A stretch of DNA of 64,000 nucleotides, taken from NCBI RefSeq assembly GCF_905171775.1, contig NC_053489.1:154460142-154524141 (forward strand), written 5' to 3'. The notes below the pieces were generated by a model. It searched no databases. It had not been told where the DNA came from and worked only from the letters and a program-made list of their open reading frames with translations. The DNA is from Rana temporaria. Its lineage: Eukaryota; Chordata; Amphibia; Anura; Ranidae. The stretch's first letter is position 1; each line of letters starts with the position of its first letter. Shown here piece after piece: positions 56,301 through 64,000 of this stretch. The position numbers were made by a program, and so were the translations under genes.

Positions 56301-56425
56301 GGATCCTGGGAAATCAATGCCAGATCCGCTACCTGACTCAACAAAATGCGCTGCTAGAGCAGCAGCAATCAAAAAATATTGCAGAGATGGAACGGCTTCA
56401 GAAGCTCAATCAGAGTTATATCTGA
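51745..56425 (+). CDS. Myb/SANT-like DNA-binding protein, four exons, Harbinger-partner type
   Basis: Exons are 51745-51792, 53793-53973, 55143-55402 and 56250-56425, each with GT-AG borders and compatible phases. The first two give an N-terminal domain of about 75 residues starting FTVSEEKMLI and ending IVKKWSDLKRRHMEQVRRL, the pattern of Myb/SANT-like (trihelix) domains. Exon 3 encodes a basic patch (AKRRRRQ), an EEDAAEEDA-type acidic repeat and Pro-rich sequence. Exon 4 encodes a Gln/Leu-rich coiled coil ending LQKLNQSYI and a TGA. In exon 3 the frame ends at 55387 unless the poly-C run at about 55327-55340 is read with a one-base change, after which exon 4 joins in frame. Proteins like this partner Harbinger transposases, carrying them to DNA. 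No transposase is seen nearby. Introns hold a SINE and a Tc1 remnant. Confidence 0.65.
53998..54293 (-). mobile_element. tRNA-derived SINE, internally deleted, in intron 2
   Basis: Same family as 36538-37080, on the minus strand: the head with GGATCCGAACC and GTTGAGCCACCGCAGCTCC is at 54210-54290. TGACAGTTATGT flanks it (53986-53997 and 54294-54305), a 12-bp duplication. About 240 bases of the middle are missing compared with the long copy. It landed 24 bases after the exon 2 splice donor. Confidence 0.9.
54310..54832 (+). mobile_element. Unclassified retroelement-like repeat with TATATATAGAT end
   Basis: It has two internally related halves: CCCATTGCTTTGCATGGGAC and CCCATAGAGTTGAATGGGAC, each followed by an A-rich stretch and CCCCGACC. 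It ends CATACACACATACATGCACA and TTTTATATATATAGAT. Ends of this form are known for several non-LTR element groups. The family is not identified, and no protein is encoded. Confidence 0.5.
55526..56098 (-). pseudogene. Tc1-like transposon, 3' half, in intron 3
   Basis: The outer end CAGGTAGTGCAGAATTATTA follows TA at 55524-55525. A second GTGCAGAATTATTAGGCAA lies at 55718-55737, the direct repeat inside the terminal region that is typical of IR/DR-type Tc1 elements. On the minus strand 56091-55858 encodes MTWPPCSPDLNPIENLWSII and ends LLSVLAKKGGYIGH, the C-terminal part of the transposase with the last catalytic Glu. The rest of the gene is cut off at about 56098. Confidence 0.9.
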
Positions 56426-57060
56426 ATTTATTTTTTTATTAAAAAATCTTATTTTTTGGAAATGTTTCATTTCTTTTTGAGATAGATTTGTAGGTTTTTC
56501 AACACATCTAACTTCACATCAAACAAATCAACATCAACACATCTAACTTCATAATAAGCAAAAACATTTTATACTATTATTTTATTTAACAGAAACCTAG
56601 GACAAACTAAAGCACACGACACAGACACGACGAACCCAAAATAAACTGTTGAAAAATGAACATAACAAAAGCAACAATATATATATATATATACAGAGAG
56701 AGAGAGAGGGAGAGCAAGAAAGAGATAGAGAATGCAGATTAGCTCTTGCAGACAGCCCAATGGTTGCAGTATAAATGCCGCAAACCAGGGTTTAACATAA
56801 GTTTCATTGTTATAGTTACACTTGCTGTTTAGATCCGGTCTGGTAGCTTGTAGCGGAGGCTGTTGGTGGATCCGCTGTGCCAGAGAGGTCATGAAGCTTT
56901 ACTCAGCATGGAGGCAGCAGCAGTAGTATTAAAATATAATGTAACTAGACAATGCATTTCCTGAGGAAAATGCGAGTGGGAATGCTGAATAGCTTAATTG
57001 CTTAGCCCCTTGCCAAAGACATTCACCATAACCACTACACTATCTTTAGGACACACAGCT
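56426..57060. other. 3' flank of the Myb/SANT-like gene, no other gene seen
   Basis: ATTAAA at about 56438 is a possible polyadenylation signal for the gene. A short TA run and a GAGAGA run occur at 56680-56710. No further exon or element end is supported. Confidence 0.4.
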
Positions 57061-58090
57061 TCTTTCTCTATCTGCAAAGTATAGAGTATGCTGACTTCCT
57101 GGTCGCCCCTCCCCCCTCAAGAGGTTTCCCCTCCCCCCAGGTCAGTGAGGAGGAATATTGCACTGAGGTAAGGAAAGCTATTTATGGAAAGAAATAACAT
57201 TACAAACGCTTTTAATTCACAGATCAAATACATGATTTAAGCCTCCAAACAAAGCTTAATAAATCCTCAACCGTACATGCGATCGATACAACGACTACAC
57301 CGTTTGAAATACACGGCCCTTGTGAACGCATCGATATGAAATTTATGTTGATAAACTTAAAAATGTGGCCATGTCTGCGATTTAGAAAAGAGCGTCTTTG
57401 TGTGTTTTGCAGCAACATTTTTTAGATAATTTAACATGAGAGTCTATGAGACATAATTTCAGGCTGTTGTCCTTTAGAAGCTCCAAGAACTAAAACTAAA
57501 ATACGTATCGCAGAACTGATCACATTGCCTGAAACCAGACAAGCATAGCTACGTTTTGATATAAAAATTGTGTATGAAAAGTAGATCTTGTGGGCGTGAG
57601 AGCAATTTGTTTCCCCTTTTTTTAAAGATATTTTTAATTACAAAGATCTCCAATGTTAAGGTCACATGACAGACTCTAAATCCCCTCCATAGGATTACAT
57701 TATAACCGATTGCATTTTCGTAAAAAATTCGCCAAACGTAAATTGCGTTTTCACCAAAAATTGTAAACGATAACGATCTGAAAAGTCATAGCCGGATAGC
57801 TAAATATTTTGTGACCGCTTTAAAGTTTGTTTAGTGTCTGTAAGTGAAAGTATGAAGTAGCTGAAACTTTTGGCAGGGCATGTGATTTCAAAGGGGAAAA
57901 GGATGTTCTCATTGACTTCAATGTTAAAAAAAAGGGTCTAAAAGCTTAAAATTTATAGAAGTGTAAATAGTCCAAAAAAACTTGAAGAAGTCCCATCATT
58001 AGCTGAACGAGACGAACATTTTTACAGTTGAATGGTCTCAATAGCTGAAAGTATGCCGAAGTTACGCAGAACCAAAAAACGTAAGGAATA
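57061..58090 (+). repeat. Unclassified dispersed-repeat-like block
   Basis: It ends AAGTTACGCAGAACCAAAAA and CGTAAGGAATAATAAGAAT, a simple-sequence-like 3' end as in non-LTR elements, and has no open frame longer than about 65 codons. I recognise the style of an abundant frog repeat but cannot name it. Confidence 0.4.
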
Positions 58091-58104
58091 ATAAGAATAC
58101 TAAA

Positions 58105-58212
58105 TTTACGGATATCAATACTGGAAATGTTTATTAAAGCATTCACACTAATTAAGATTAATACATTTACGGGTATCCATACTGGGAATGCTTATTAAAG
58201 CATTCCCACTAA
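58105..58212. repeat. Two tandem hairpin units
   Basis: The phrases ACTGGAAATGTTTATTAAAG and ACTGGGAATGCTTATTAAAG occur in tandem, about 60 bases apart. Each contains a palindrome around TTATTAA; the second, GGGAATGCTT with AAGCATTCCC, is perfect. Confidence 0.7.
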
Positions 58213-58229
58213 GTATCACACAGGCAGGA

Positions 58230-59892
58230 TTTACAAGCAGTAGTGGTAATAGTACTAGATAGCATAAAAACACTTGGGGAAGACTTTACAGCATCAGTAG
58301 TGGCCATAGTAGTCAATAGTGTACCCAAAAATTGGGACACAGGTGTCTTGACTGAGATGCAATAGTAGTAGTAGACATTGACAATACAGTGTCAAATCAC
58401 TCGGGCAAGAGGTGCCATGATGAACAGCAGCAGCAGCATCAGTAGTGGTAATAGTAGTATAGAGTGGCAAATAACTAGTGACATAGGTGTCTTGATTGAG
58501 CAGTAGTAGTAGTAGTAGACATTGACAATACAGAGTCATATCACTTGGGCAGGAGGTGCCATGATGAACAGCAGTGGTAATAGGAGTATATAGAGTGTGA
58601 AATAACTGCTGACATAGGTGTCTTGACAGAGCAGCAGCAGCAGAAGCAGCAGTAGTAGTATTAGCAGTAGTAGTTGATACAGAGTCATATCACTTGGGCA
58701 GGAGGTGCCATTATGAACAGCAGTGGTAATAGGAGTATATAGAGTGTGAATTAACTGCTGACATAGGTGTCTTGACTGGGCAGCAGCAGCAGTAGTAGTA
58801 TTAGCAGTAGTAGTTGATACAGAGTCATATCACTTGGGCAGGAGGTGCCATGATGAACAACAGTGGTAATAAGAGTATATAGAGTGTGAAATAACTGCTG
58901 ACATAGGTGTCTTGACTGAGCAGCAGCAGCAGAAGCAGCAGTAGTAGTATTAGCAGTAGTAGTTGATACAGAGTCATATCACTTGGGCAGGAGGTGCCAT
59001 GATGAACAGCAGTGGTAAAAGGAGTATATAGAGTGTGAATTAACTGCTGACATAGGTGTCTTGACTGGGCAGCAGCAGCAGTAGTAGTATTAGCAGTAGT
59101 AGTTGATACAGAGTCATATCACTTGGGCAGGAGGTGCCATGATGAACAGCAGTGGTAATAAGAGTATATAGAGTGTGAAATAACTGCTGACATAGGTGTC
59201 TTGACTGAGCAGCAGAAGCAGCAGTAGTAGTATTAGCAGTAGTAGTTGATACAGAGTCATATCACTTGGGCAGGAGGTGCCATGATGAACAGCAGTGGTA
59301 ATAAGAGTATATAGAGTGTGAAATAACTGCTGACATAGGTGTCTTGACTGAGCAGCAGCAGCAGAAGCAGCAGTAGTAGTATTAGCAGTAGTAGTTGATA
59401 CAGAGTCATATCACTTGGGCAGGAGGTGCCATGATGAACAGCAGTGGTAATATGAGTATATAGAGTGTGAATTAACTGCTGACATAGGTGTCTTGACTGG
59501 GCAGCAGCAGCAGCAGCAGTAGTAGTATTAGCAGTAGTAGTTGATACAGAGTCATATCACTTGGGCAGGAGGTGCCATGATGAACAGCAGTGGTAATAAG
59601 AGTATATAGAGTGTGAAATAACTGCTGACATCGGTGTCTTGACTGAGCAGCAGCAGAAGCAGCAGTAGTAGTATTAGCAGTAGTAGTTGATACAGAGTCA
59701 TATCACTTGGGCAGGAGGTGCCATGATGAACAGCAGTGGTAATAGGAGTATATAGAGTGTGAATTAACTGCTGACATAGGTGTCTTGACTGGGCAGCAGC
59801 AGCAGCAGCAGCAGTAGTAGTATTAGCAGTAGTAGTTGATACAGAGTCATATCACTTGGGCAGGAGGTGCCATGATGAACAGCAGTGGTAAT
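58230..59892. repeat. Minisatellite, 140-149 bp units, left part
   Basis: CACTTGGGCAGGAGGTGCC starts at 58542, 58691, 58831, 58980, 59120, 59263, 59412, 59558, 59704 and 59853, so units are 140 to 149 bp. Each has an (AGC)n plus (AGT)n stretch of variable length. Two unit types occur, one with GTGAAATAACTG and GACTGAGCAG, one with GTGAATTAACTG and GACTGGGCAG, often alternating. The first units (58230-58540) are diverged. The array continues at 61592. Confidence 0.95.
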
Positions 59893-61591
59893 CAGGGCCG
59901 CTGATAGAAATCATGGGGCCCCGTACAGCCTACCTGACGGGGCCCCCCCCTTCAGCCCCACCCTCAACCCTATCCATTGCCCCGCCCCCTCCCTACACCG
60001 CACCTTGAAATAAAGTGTAGGAACAGGCTGGATGTACATGTATGTGATCCAGCCTGTCCGTGCCACCCTGCCAAAGGGTGGGCGCAAGCAGTTTGGGGGT
60101 GGGTTCACACAACGGGTCTGATAGGGCCCGCCTGTCCATTTTATAGGCGGACCTGATCTGACCCTCCATTCATTACTATAGAGCGATGGATCTAAATGGA
60201 CTTATGTTAATTTACACCCACCTACCTCCAATCTGATTCTCTAAACAAAACGGAAAGGGATTTGTAACCCGCTGTCTAGCAGATCGGATTGGAGGGCAGT
60301 TGGTTATAAATGGATAGTCGATTTGTTTACACCAGCTACCCTTAAAGCAGAGCAGGCTGTGTCTGTTCTGCAAAAGAAAGACACCAATGTCTACCGCGCA
60401 TAGACAACGGCGCGCAGGCGCATTGAGCGTGCCGTTACTAGCGGCGATCATGCCGTTAGTGGCGGCACCAGCGCGCATTAGCGGGAGTGACGTCATTGTG
60501 GCTCCGGCCAGTCACAGCGCCGGAGCCATGATATGCAGAAGTGAATCGTGCAGAGATGGCGGCGACAGAGGAGGGGAACGAGCACCACTGCAGGGGCTTC
60601 GATCTCAGGTAAGTACTTAATAATGAGCTAGTATGCTATGCCTTGCAGGGTGTTTTAAAAATAAATAAATAATAGGGTTTACTTCCTCTTTAAGATCATC
60701 AGCATCTATAACACACTGCCTGTGTGTTATAGATGGTGATATATTCTTATAATACCAATAACCACTCTTAGGTGAAATAGCCAACACAATTAAATCCTAT
60801 GTGAATGAATCCTCGATAAGCTGCTGCTTTTAAATTGCCTGTGTATATGTTTTTTTTTTTGCCTAATGAATCCCCACAATATTAACATTATTATACTAGA
60901 TACATCATCAAAATTATAAAAATCATATATCCATTAACAAAAATGTTCCAATTACCTGTGAAATTAGTGTAAAATAATAATTAAAATAATAAGCAAATCT
61001 AATTTATACATGAGTCTGTGTCCTTTTATCTCCAAGTCCATACATTGACAATTTTGACTCGTGCAATTTTCCAAAGTGCCAGGTGCAGACAAACATGCTC
61101 CCCCTTCTGTGTCAGCACTAACCCACCTCCAGGCACTCCCGTGCTGCAGCAGCCACGAATTCCAGCTTCCCCTCTGCTTCTGCAATTTGTCAGCTGCCTG
61201 ATACCTCCGCCGCGCACCTTGCAGCCTCTCTCTCGCCATCTTGCTAAGGGGAGCTAGATCACTCCGCCAGGGAAGGAAATGGACAGCAGCAGGCTGGCGC
61301 CCGGAACTGTAAGCGGCAGAGCAGGGCGCGAAATGCACTGCACATGCGCCCGAAAAAGAAAAAAAAGTCCCTCCACTTCCAGTCTCCCTCCACCACATAA
61401 TCAGAGAGGAGGGGCCCGAAAAATAGCCACAATACCCCCGCCCCCTAAGCTAGCAGGAGTGGCTAAGCAGGGGTGTAATTTAGAAGAAACATTTTTATTT
61501 TTTTACTTCTGTCTATGAGGCTGCCCGGGCCCCCCCTGAACGCCGGGCCCGGGACGCCAGGGCTGGCTGTACTGGCCTATCAGCGGCCCTG
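59893..61591. mobile_element. Non-autonomous hAT-type element, 1.7 kb
   Basis: The termini CAGGGCCGCTGATAG and CTATCAGCGGCCCTG are perfect inverted repeats. GTGGTAAT is present at 59885-59892 and 61592-61599, an exact 8-bp target duplication. CAG-starting ends plus 8 bp define hAT. Subterminal GGGGCCCC words are repeated on both sides. No transposase is encoded. A TTAA-flanked MITE lies inside. The element split the minisatellite. Confidence 0.95.
60342..60692. mobile_element. TTAA-flanked insertion within the hAT element
   Basis: It begins TTAAAGCAGAGCAGG and ends GTTTACTTCCTCTTTAA, so TTAA stands at both sides. The termini match only for AAAG/CTTT and a few more bases. The GC-rich core at 60400-60560 contains CTCCGGCC...GCGCCGGAG pairs. 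A Kolobok-like MITE is the likeliest reading. Confidence 0.5.
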
Positions 61592-61945
61592 GTGGTAATA
61601 AGAGTATATAGAGTGTGAAATAACTGCTGACATAGGTGTCTTGACTGGGCAGCAGCAGCAGCAGCAGCAGTAGTAGTATTAGCAGTAGTAGTTGATACAG
61701 AGTCTTATCACTTGGGCAGGAGGTGCCATGATGAACAGCAGTGGTAATAAGAGTATATAGAGTGTGAAATAACTGCTGACATAGGTGTCTTGACTGGGCA
61801 GCAGCAGCAGCAGCAGCAGTAGTAGTATTAGCAGTAGTAGTTGATACAGTGTCATATCACTTGGGCAGGAGGTGCCATGATGAACAGCAGTGGTAATAGG
61901 AGTATATAGAGTGGGAAATTACTTTTGACATAGTTGTCTTGACTG
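61592..61945. repeat. Minisatellite, right part
   Basis: Two more units and a partial third of the same array follow the hAT insertion, with longer (AGC)n runs than most left-side units. The last unit decays into the Tc1 remnant at about 61945. Confidence 0.93.
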
Positions 61946-62560
61946 ATCCAGAGGAGTCATGGGAGAAAGTCATGTGGTCAGATGAGACCATAATATAACT
62001 TTTTGGTCATAATTTCACTAACCGTGTTCGGAGGAAGAATAATGATGAATACCATGCCAAGAACGCCATCCCTACTGTGAAGCATGGGGGTGGTAGCATC
62101 ATGCTTTGGGGGTGTTTTTCTGCACATGGGACAGGGTGACTGCACTGTATTAAGGAGAGGATGACCGGGGCCATGTATTGCGAGATTTTGGGCAACAACC
62201 TCCTTCCCTGAGTTAGAGCTTTGAAGATGGGTCGAGGCTGGTTCTTCCAACATGACAATGACCCAAAGCACACAGCCAGGATAACCAAGGGGTGGCTCTG
62301 TAAGGAGCATATCAAGGTTCTGGCGTGGCCTAGCCAGTCTCCAGACCTAAACCCAATAGAGAATCTTTGGAGGGAGCTCAAACTCCGTGTTTCTCAGCGA
62401 GAGCCCAGAAACCTGACTGATGTAGAGAAGATCTGTGTGGAGGAGTGGGCCAAAATCCCTCCTCCAGTGTGTGCAAAGCTGGTGTAAAACTACAAGAAAG
62501 GTTTGACCGCTGTAATTGCAAAGAAAGCCTACTGTACCAAATATTAACATTGATTTTCTC
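61946..62560 (+). pseudogene. Tc1-like transposase, C-terminal two thirds, broken
   Basis: The frame gives SWEKVMWSDET (first catalytic Asp region is upstream of VMWSDET), then VKHGGGSIMLWGCFSAHGTG, WFFQHDNDPKHTA (second Asp), and SPDLNPIENLWRELK (Glu of the DD34E triad), ending CAKLV. In-frame stops interrupt it, for example after DETII and after HGTG. The N-terminal domain and left terminal repeat are absent; the minisatellite joins it directly. This lineage differs from the Tc1 remnants at 6895, 13535 and 55526. Confidence 0.88.
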
Positions 62561-62640
62561 AGGTGTTAAAATAGTTATATTCAGCACTGTAAATACATCA
62601 GGTCCGGGGCTCCATCAGGGAATGCATGACAAGGGACCCT

Positions 62641-64000
62641 TCAGCGCCCTGAACCGACGACGGGTGCCAGAAAGTCACCGCCGATCCAGGACTCATTCAT
62701 CTTTATGAATGTGAGTCTGTCCACGGAGTCTGTGGACAGACGGGTCCTCTTGTCCGTGACCACCCCACCTGCCGCGCTGAATGTCCGCTCAGATAGTACG
62801 CTGGAGGGGGGGCAAGACAATAACTCCAGCGCATACTGAGCGAGCTCGCGGCAGGTGTCCAATCTGGCAACCCAGTACTCCATGGGGTCGTCGGTGCTCA
62901 TACTGTCAGAAGCACCGACGGACGCCATGTAGTCTGCCACCATGTGGGCCAGCCGCTGGTGGTGACTGCTGCTGCTGCTGGTGCTGGTACTGGGTCGCTC
63001 GGTTTGGAAGAACATCCTCATCTCATCCATTAGGTCCCCTGCTCGGCTGCTGCTGGGTGCAGCCACCTGCTGGGTGAGATGAGGGGGGACAACTGGAGGC
63101 CGGGGAGTTGCCTGCTCCAACCGGCTGACAATGCCTGCCTGCAGTTCCTCCATCCGGCGCTGCCTCCGGCTGGCTGGGATGAACTGCTCCAGTTTCCCCT
63201 TGCACCTGGGATCCAAAAGGATGGCCATCCAGAAATCATCCCTCGCCTTGATGGTCTTAACCCGGGGGTCCCTCCTGAGGCATCTCAGCATGTGGGCAGC
63301 CATGGGGAAGAGCACAGCCCGCTGTGACTCCTCACTGCTGCCCAGGTCAATGAGGTCCGACTCTTCATCCCTGAGGCGCTGCTGGTCACGCTCAGAGATG
63401 CCCAACCCCTGGACTATCGGTGCCCCCAACACCGGCTCTCCCTCCTGACCAGGCCCTGACTCCGGGATGACACCAGCAACCACCTCCTCCTCATCATCAT
63501 CATCCTCCTCCTCCTCGTCCTGGCCCTGGTCTCGGTGGAGCATTGCTGACTCCTCCTGCTCCACCAAGGCACTCTCCCCAGCTTCGAGCAGGCGATCTAG
63601 TGTCCTCTCCAGCATGAACACTATTGGCAGCACGTTATTGAGGCCGACATGCTCACTGCTGACCATCTTGGTCGCCTGCTCGAAGGAGGACAACACTTGG
63701 CAGACCTGGTGTATCTGCCCCCACTCCGCACAGGCGATGAAAGGGAGTTGTGGTGAAGCCCTCTCAGTGCGTAGGTCCATCAGGTACTCCCTCACCGCCC
63801 TTCGCTGCTCCCACAACCTCTTCAGCATGTGGAGGGTGGAGTTCCACCGCGTCACACTGTCCACAATCAGCCTGTGAAGGGGCAGACTGTAGTTCCGCTG
63901 CAACTCGGACAGGGACGCGGTAGCGGTTGGGGAGCGCCTGAAGTGGCTGGCAATCCTACGCGCCTTTGCCACAATGACACTCAACCCGGGATAAGTGCGC
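62641..64000 (-). CDS. hAT superfamily transposase, C-terminal 450 residues, open, partial at window edge
   Basis: The minus-strand frame is open from the right edge to a TGA at 62641. It reads RRIASHFRRSPTATASL, then SVTRWNSTLHMLKRL, the RWNST motif of hAT and ZBED-type proteins. An acidic run (DEEEEDDDDEEE) and a Pro-rich linker follow. The C-terminus has EYWVARLDTCRELAQYALEL and SSVLSERTFSAAGGVVTDKR, the hATC dimerisation domain. No stop or frameshift interrupts it. The N-terminal BED zinc finger, if present, lies outside. The start is therefore not in the window. It could be a recent transposon or a domesticated gene. Confidence 0.88.
   Translation of the reverse strand, partial: RTYPGLSVIVAKARRIASHFRRSPTATASLSELQRNYSLPLHRLIVDSVTRWNSTLHMLKRLWEQRRAVREYLMDLRTERASPQLPFIACAEWGQIHQVCQVLSSFEQATKMVSSEHVGLNNVLPIVFMLERTLDRLLEAGESALVEQEESAMLHRDQGQDEEEEDDDDEEEVVAGVIPESGPGQEGEPVLGAPIVQGLGISERDQQRLRDEESDLIDLGSSEESQRAVLFPMAAHMLRCLRRDPRVKTIKARDDFWMAILLDPRCKGKLEQFIPASRRQRRMEELQAGIVSRLEQATPRPPVVPPHLTQQVAAPSSSRAGDLMDEMRMFFQTERPSTSTSSSSSHHQRLAHMVADYMASVGASDSMSTDDPMEYWVARLDTCRELAQYALELLSCPPSSVLSERTFSAAGGVVTDKRTRLSTDSVDRLTFIKMNESWIGGDFLAPVVGSGR

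Noticed and set aside
58230..59892. Regular repeats that might suggest a CRISPR array
   Set aside because: Units are contiguous tandem copies of 140-149 bp with no unique spacers, in a vertebrate-type sequence.
63467..63877. Ser-rich plus-strand frame of 136 codons
   Set aside because: It lies antisense to the hAT transposase and mirrors its acidic codons.

Overview
The window is eukaryotic, AT-rich and packed with transposable elements. The repeat mix points to an anuran amphibian, most likely a ranoid frog. It holds Penelope, DIRS, CR1, Tc1, hAT, PIF/Harbinger-like and TTAA-flanked elements, plus L2-tailed and tRNA-derived SINEs. The organism call is inference from repeat types; no species-diagnostic gene is visible. 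No conserved host gene is recognisable. Almost every coding trace belongs to a mobile element.

1-9 kb: short non-autonomous DNA transposons (MITEs), including three Harbinger-like copies with TAA or TTA target duplications, and a broken Tc1-type transposase. 9-14 kb: a tandem duplication, then a Penelope-like element on the minus strand (YIDD reverse transcriptase and GIY-YIG nuclease), interrupted by a SINE and abutting a Tc1 remnant. 14.8-16.7 kb: a TA microsatellite and a 5'-truncated CR1 LINE. 17.3-23.0 kb: a structurally complete DIRS retrotransposon (inverted terminal repeats, gag-like, RT/RNase H, tyrosine recombinase, internal complementary region) with decayed reading frames.

23-49 kb: nested insertions, including a three-level nest at 24.0-26.6 kb, two solo LTRs inside SINEs, a full-length tRNA-derived SINE, many TTAA MITEs and several large fold-back inverted repeats. 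Between them lie unique-looking AT-rich stretches that could be conserved non-coding DNA, and one candidate terminal exon on the minus strand near 38.4-38.75 kb.

49.9-56.4 kb is the most interesting region. A four-exon plus-strand gene encodes a small Myb/SANT-like protein with an acidic middle and a C-terminal coiled coil, resembling the DNA-binding partner protein of Harbinger-type transposons. Upstream is an array with five ATTGGCTCA boxes spaced exactly 97 bp apart. Its first exon lies in a tandem duplication of about 950 bp, and seven ZNF143/Staf-like motifs sit in and around intron 1. The third exon has an apparent poly-C frameshift.

57-64 kb: an unclassified repeat, a 140-149 bp minisatellite with alternating unit types that is split by a 1.7-kb hAT-type element with an exact 8-bp target duplication, a Tc1 transposase remnant, and a long open hAT transposase frame running off the right edge on the minus strand.
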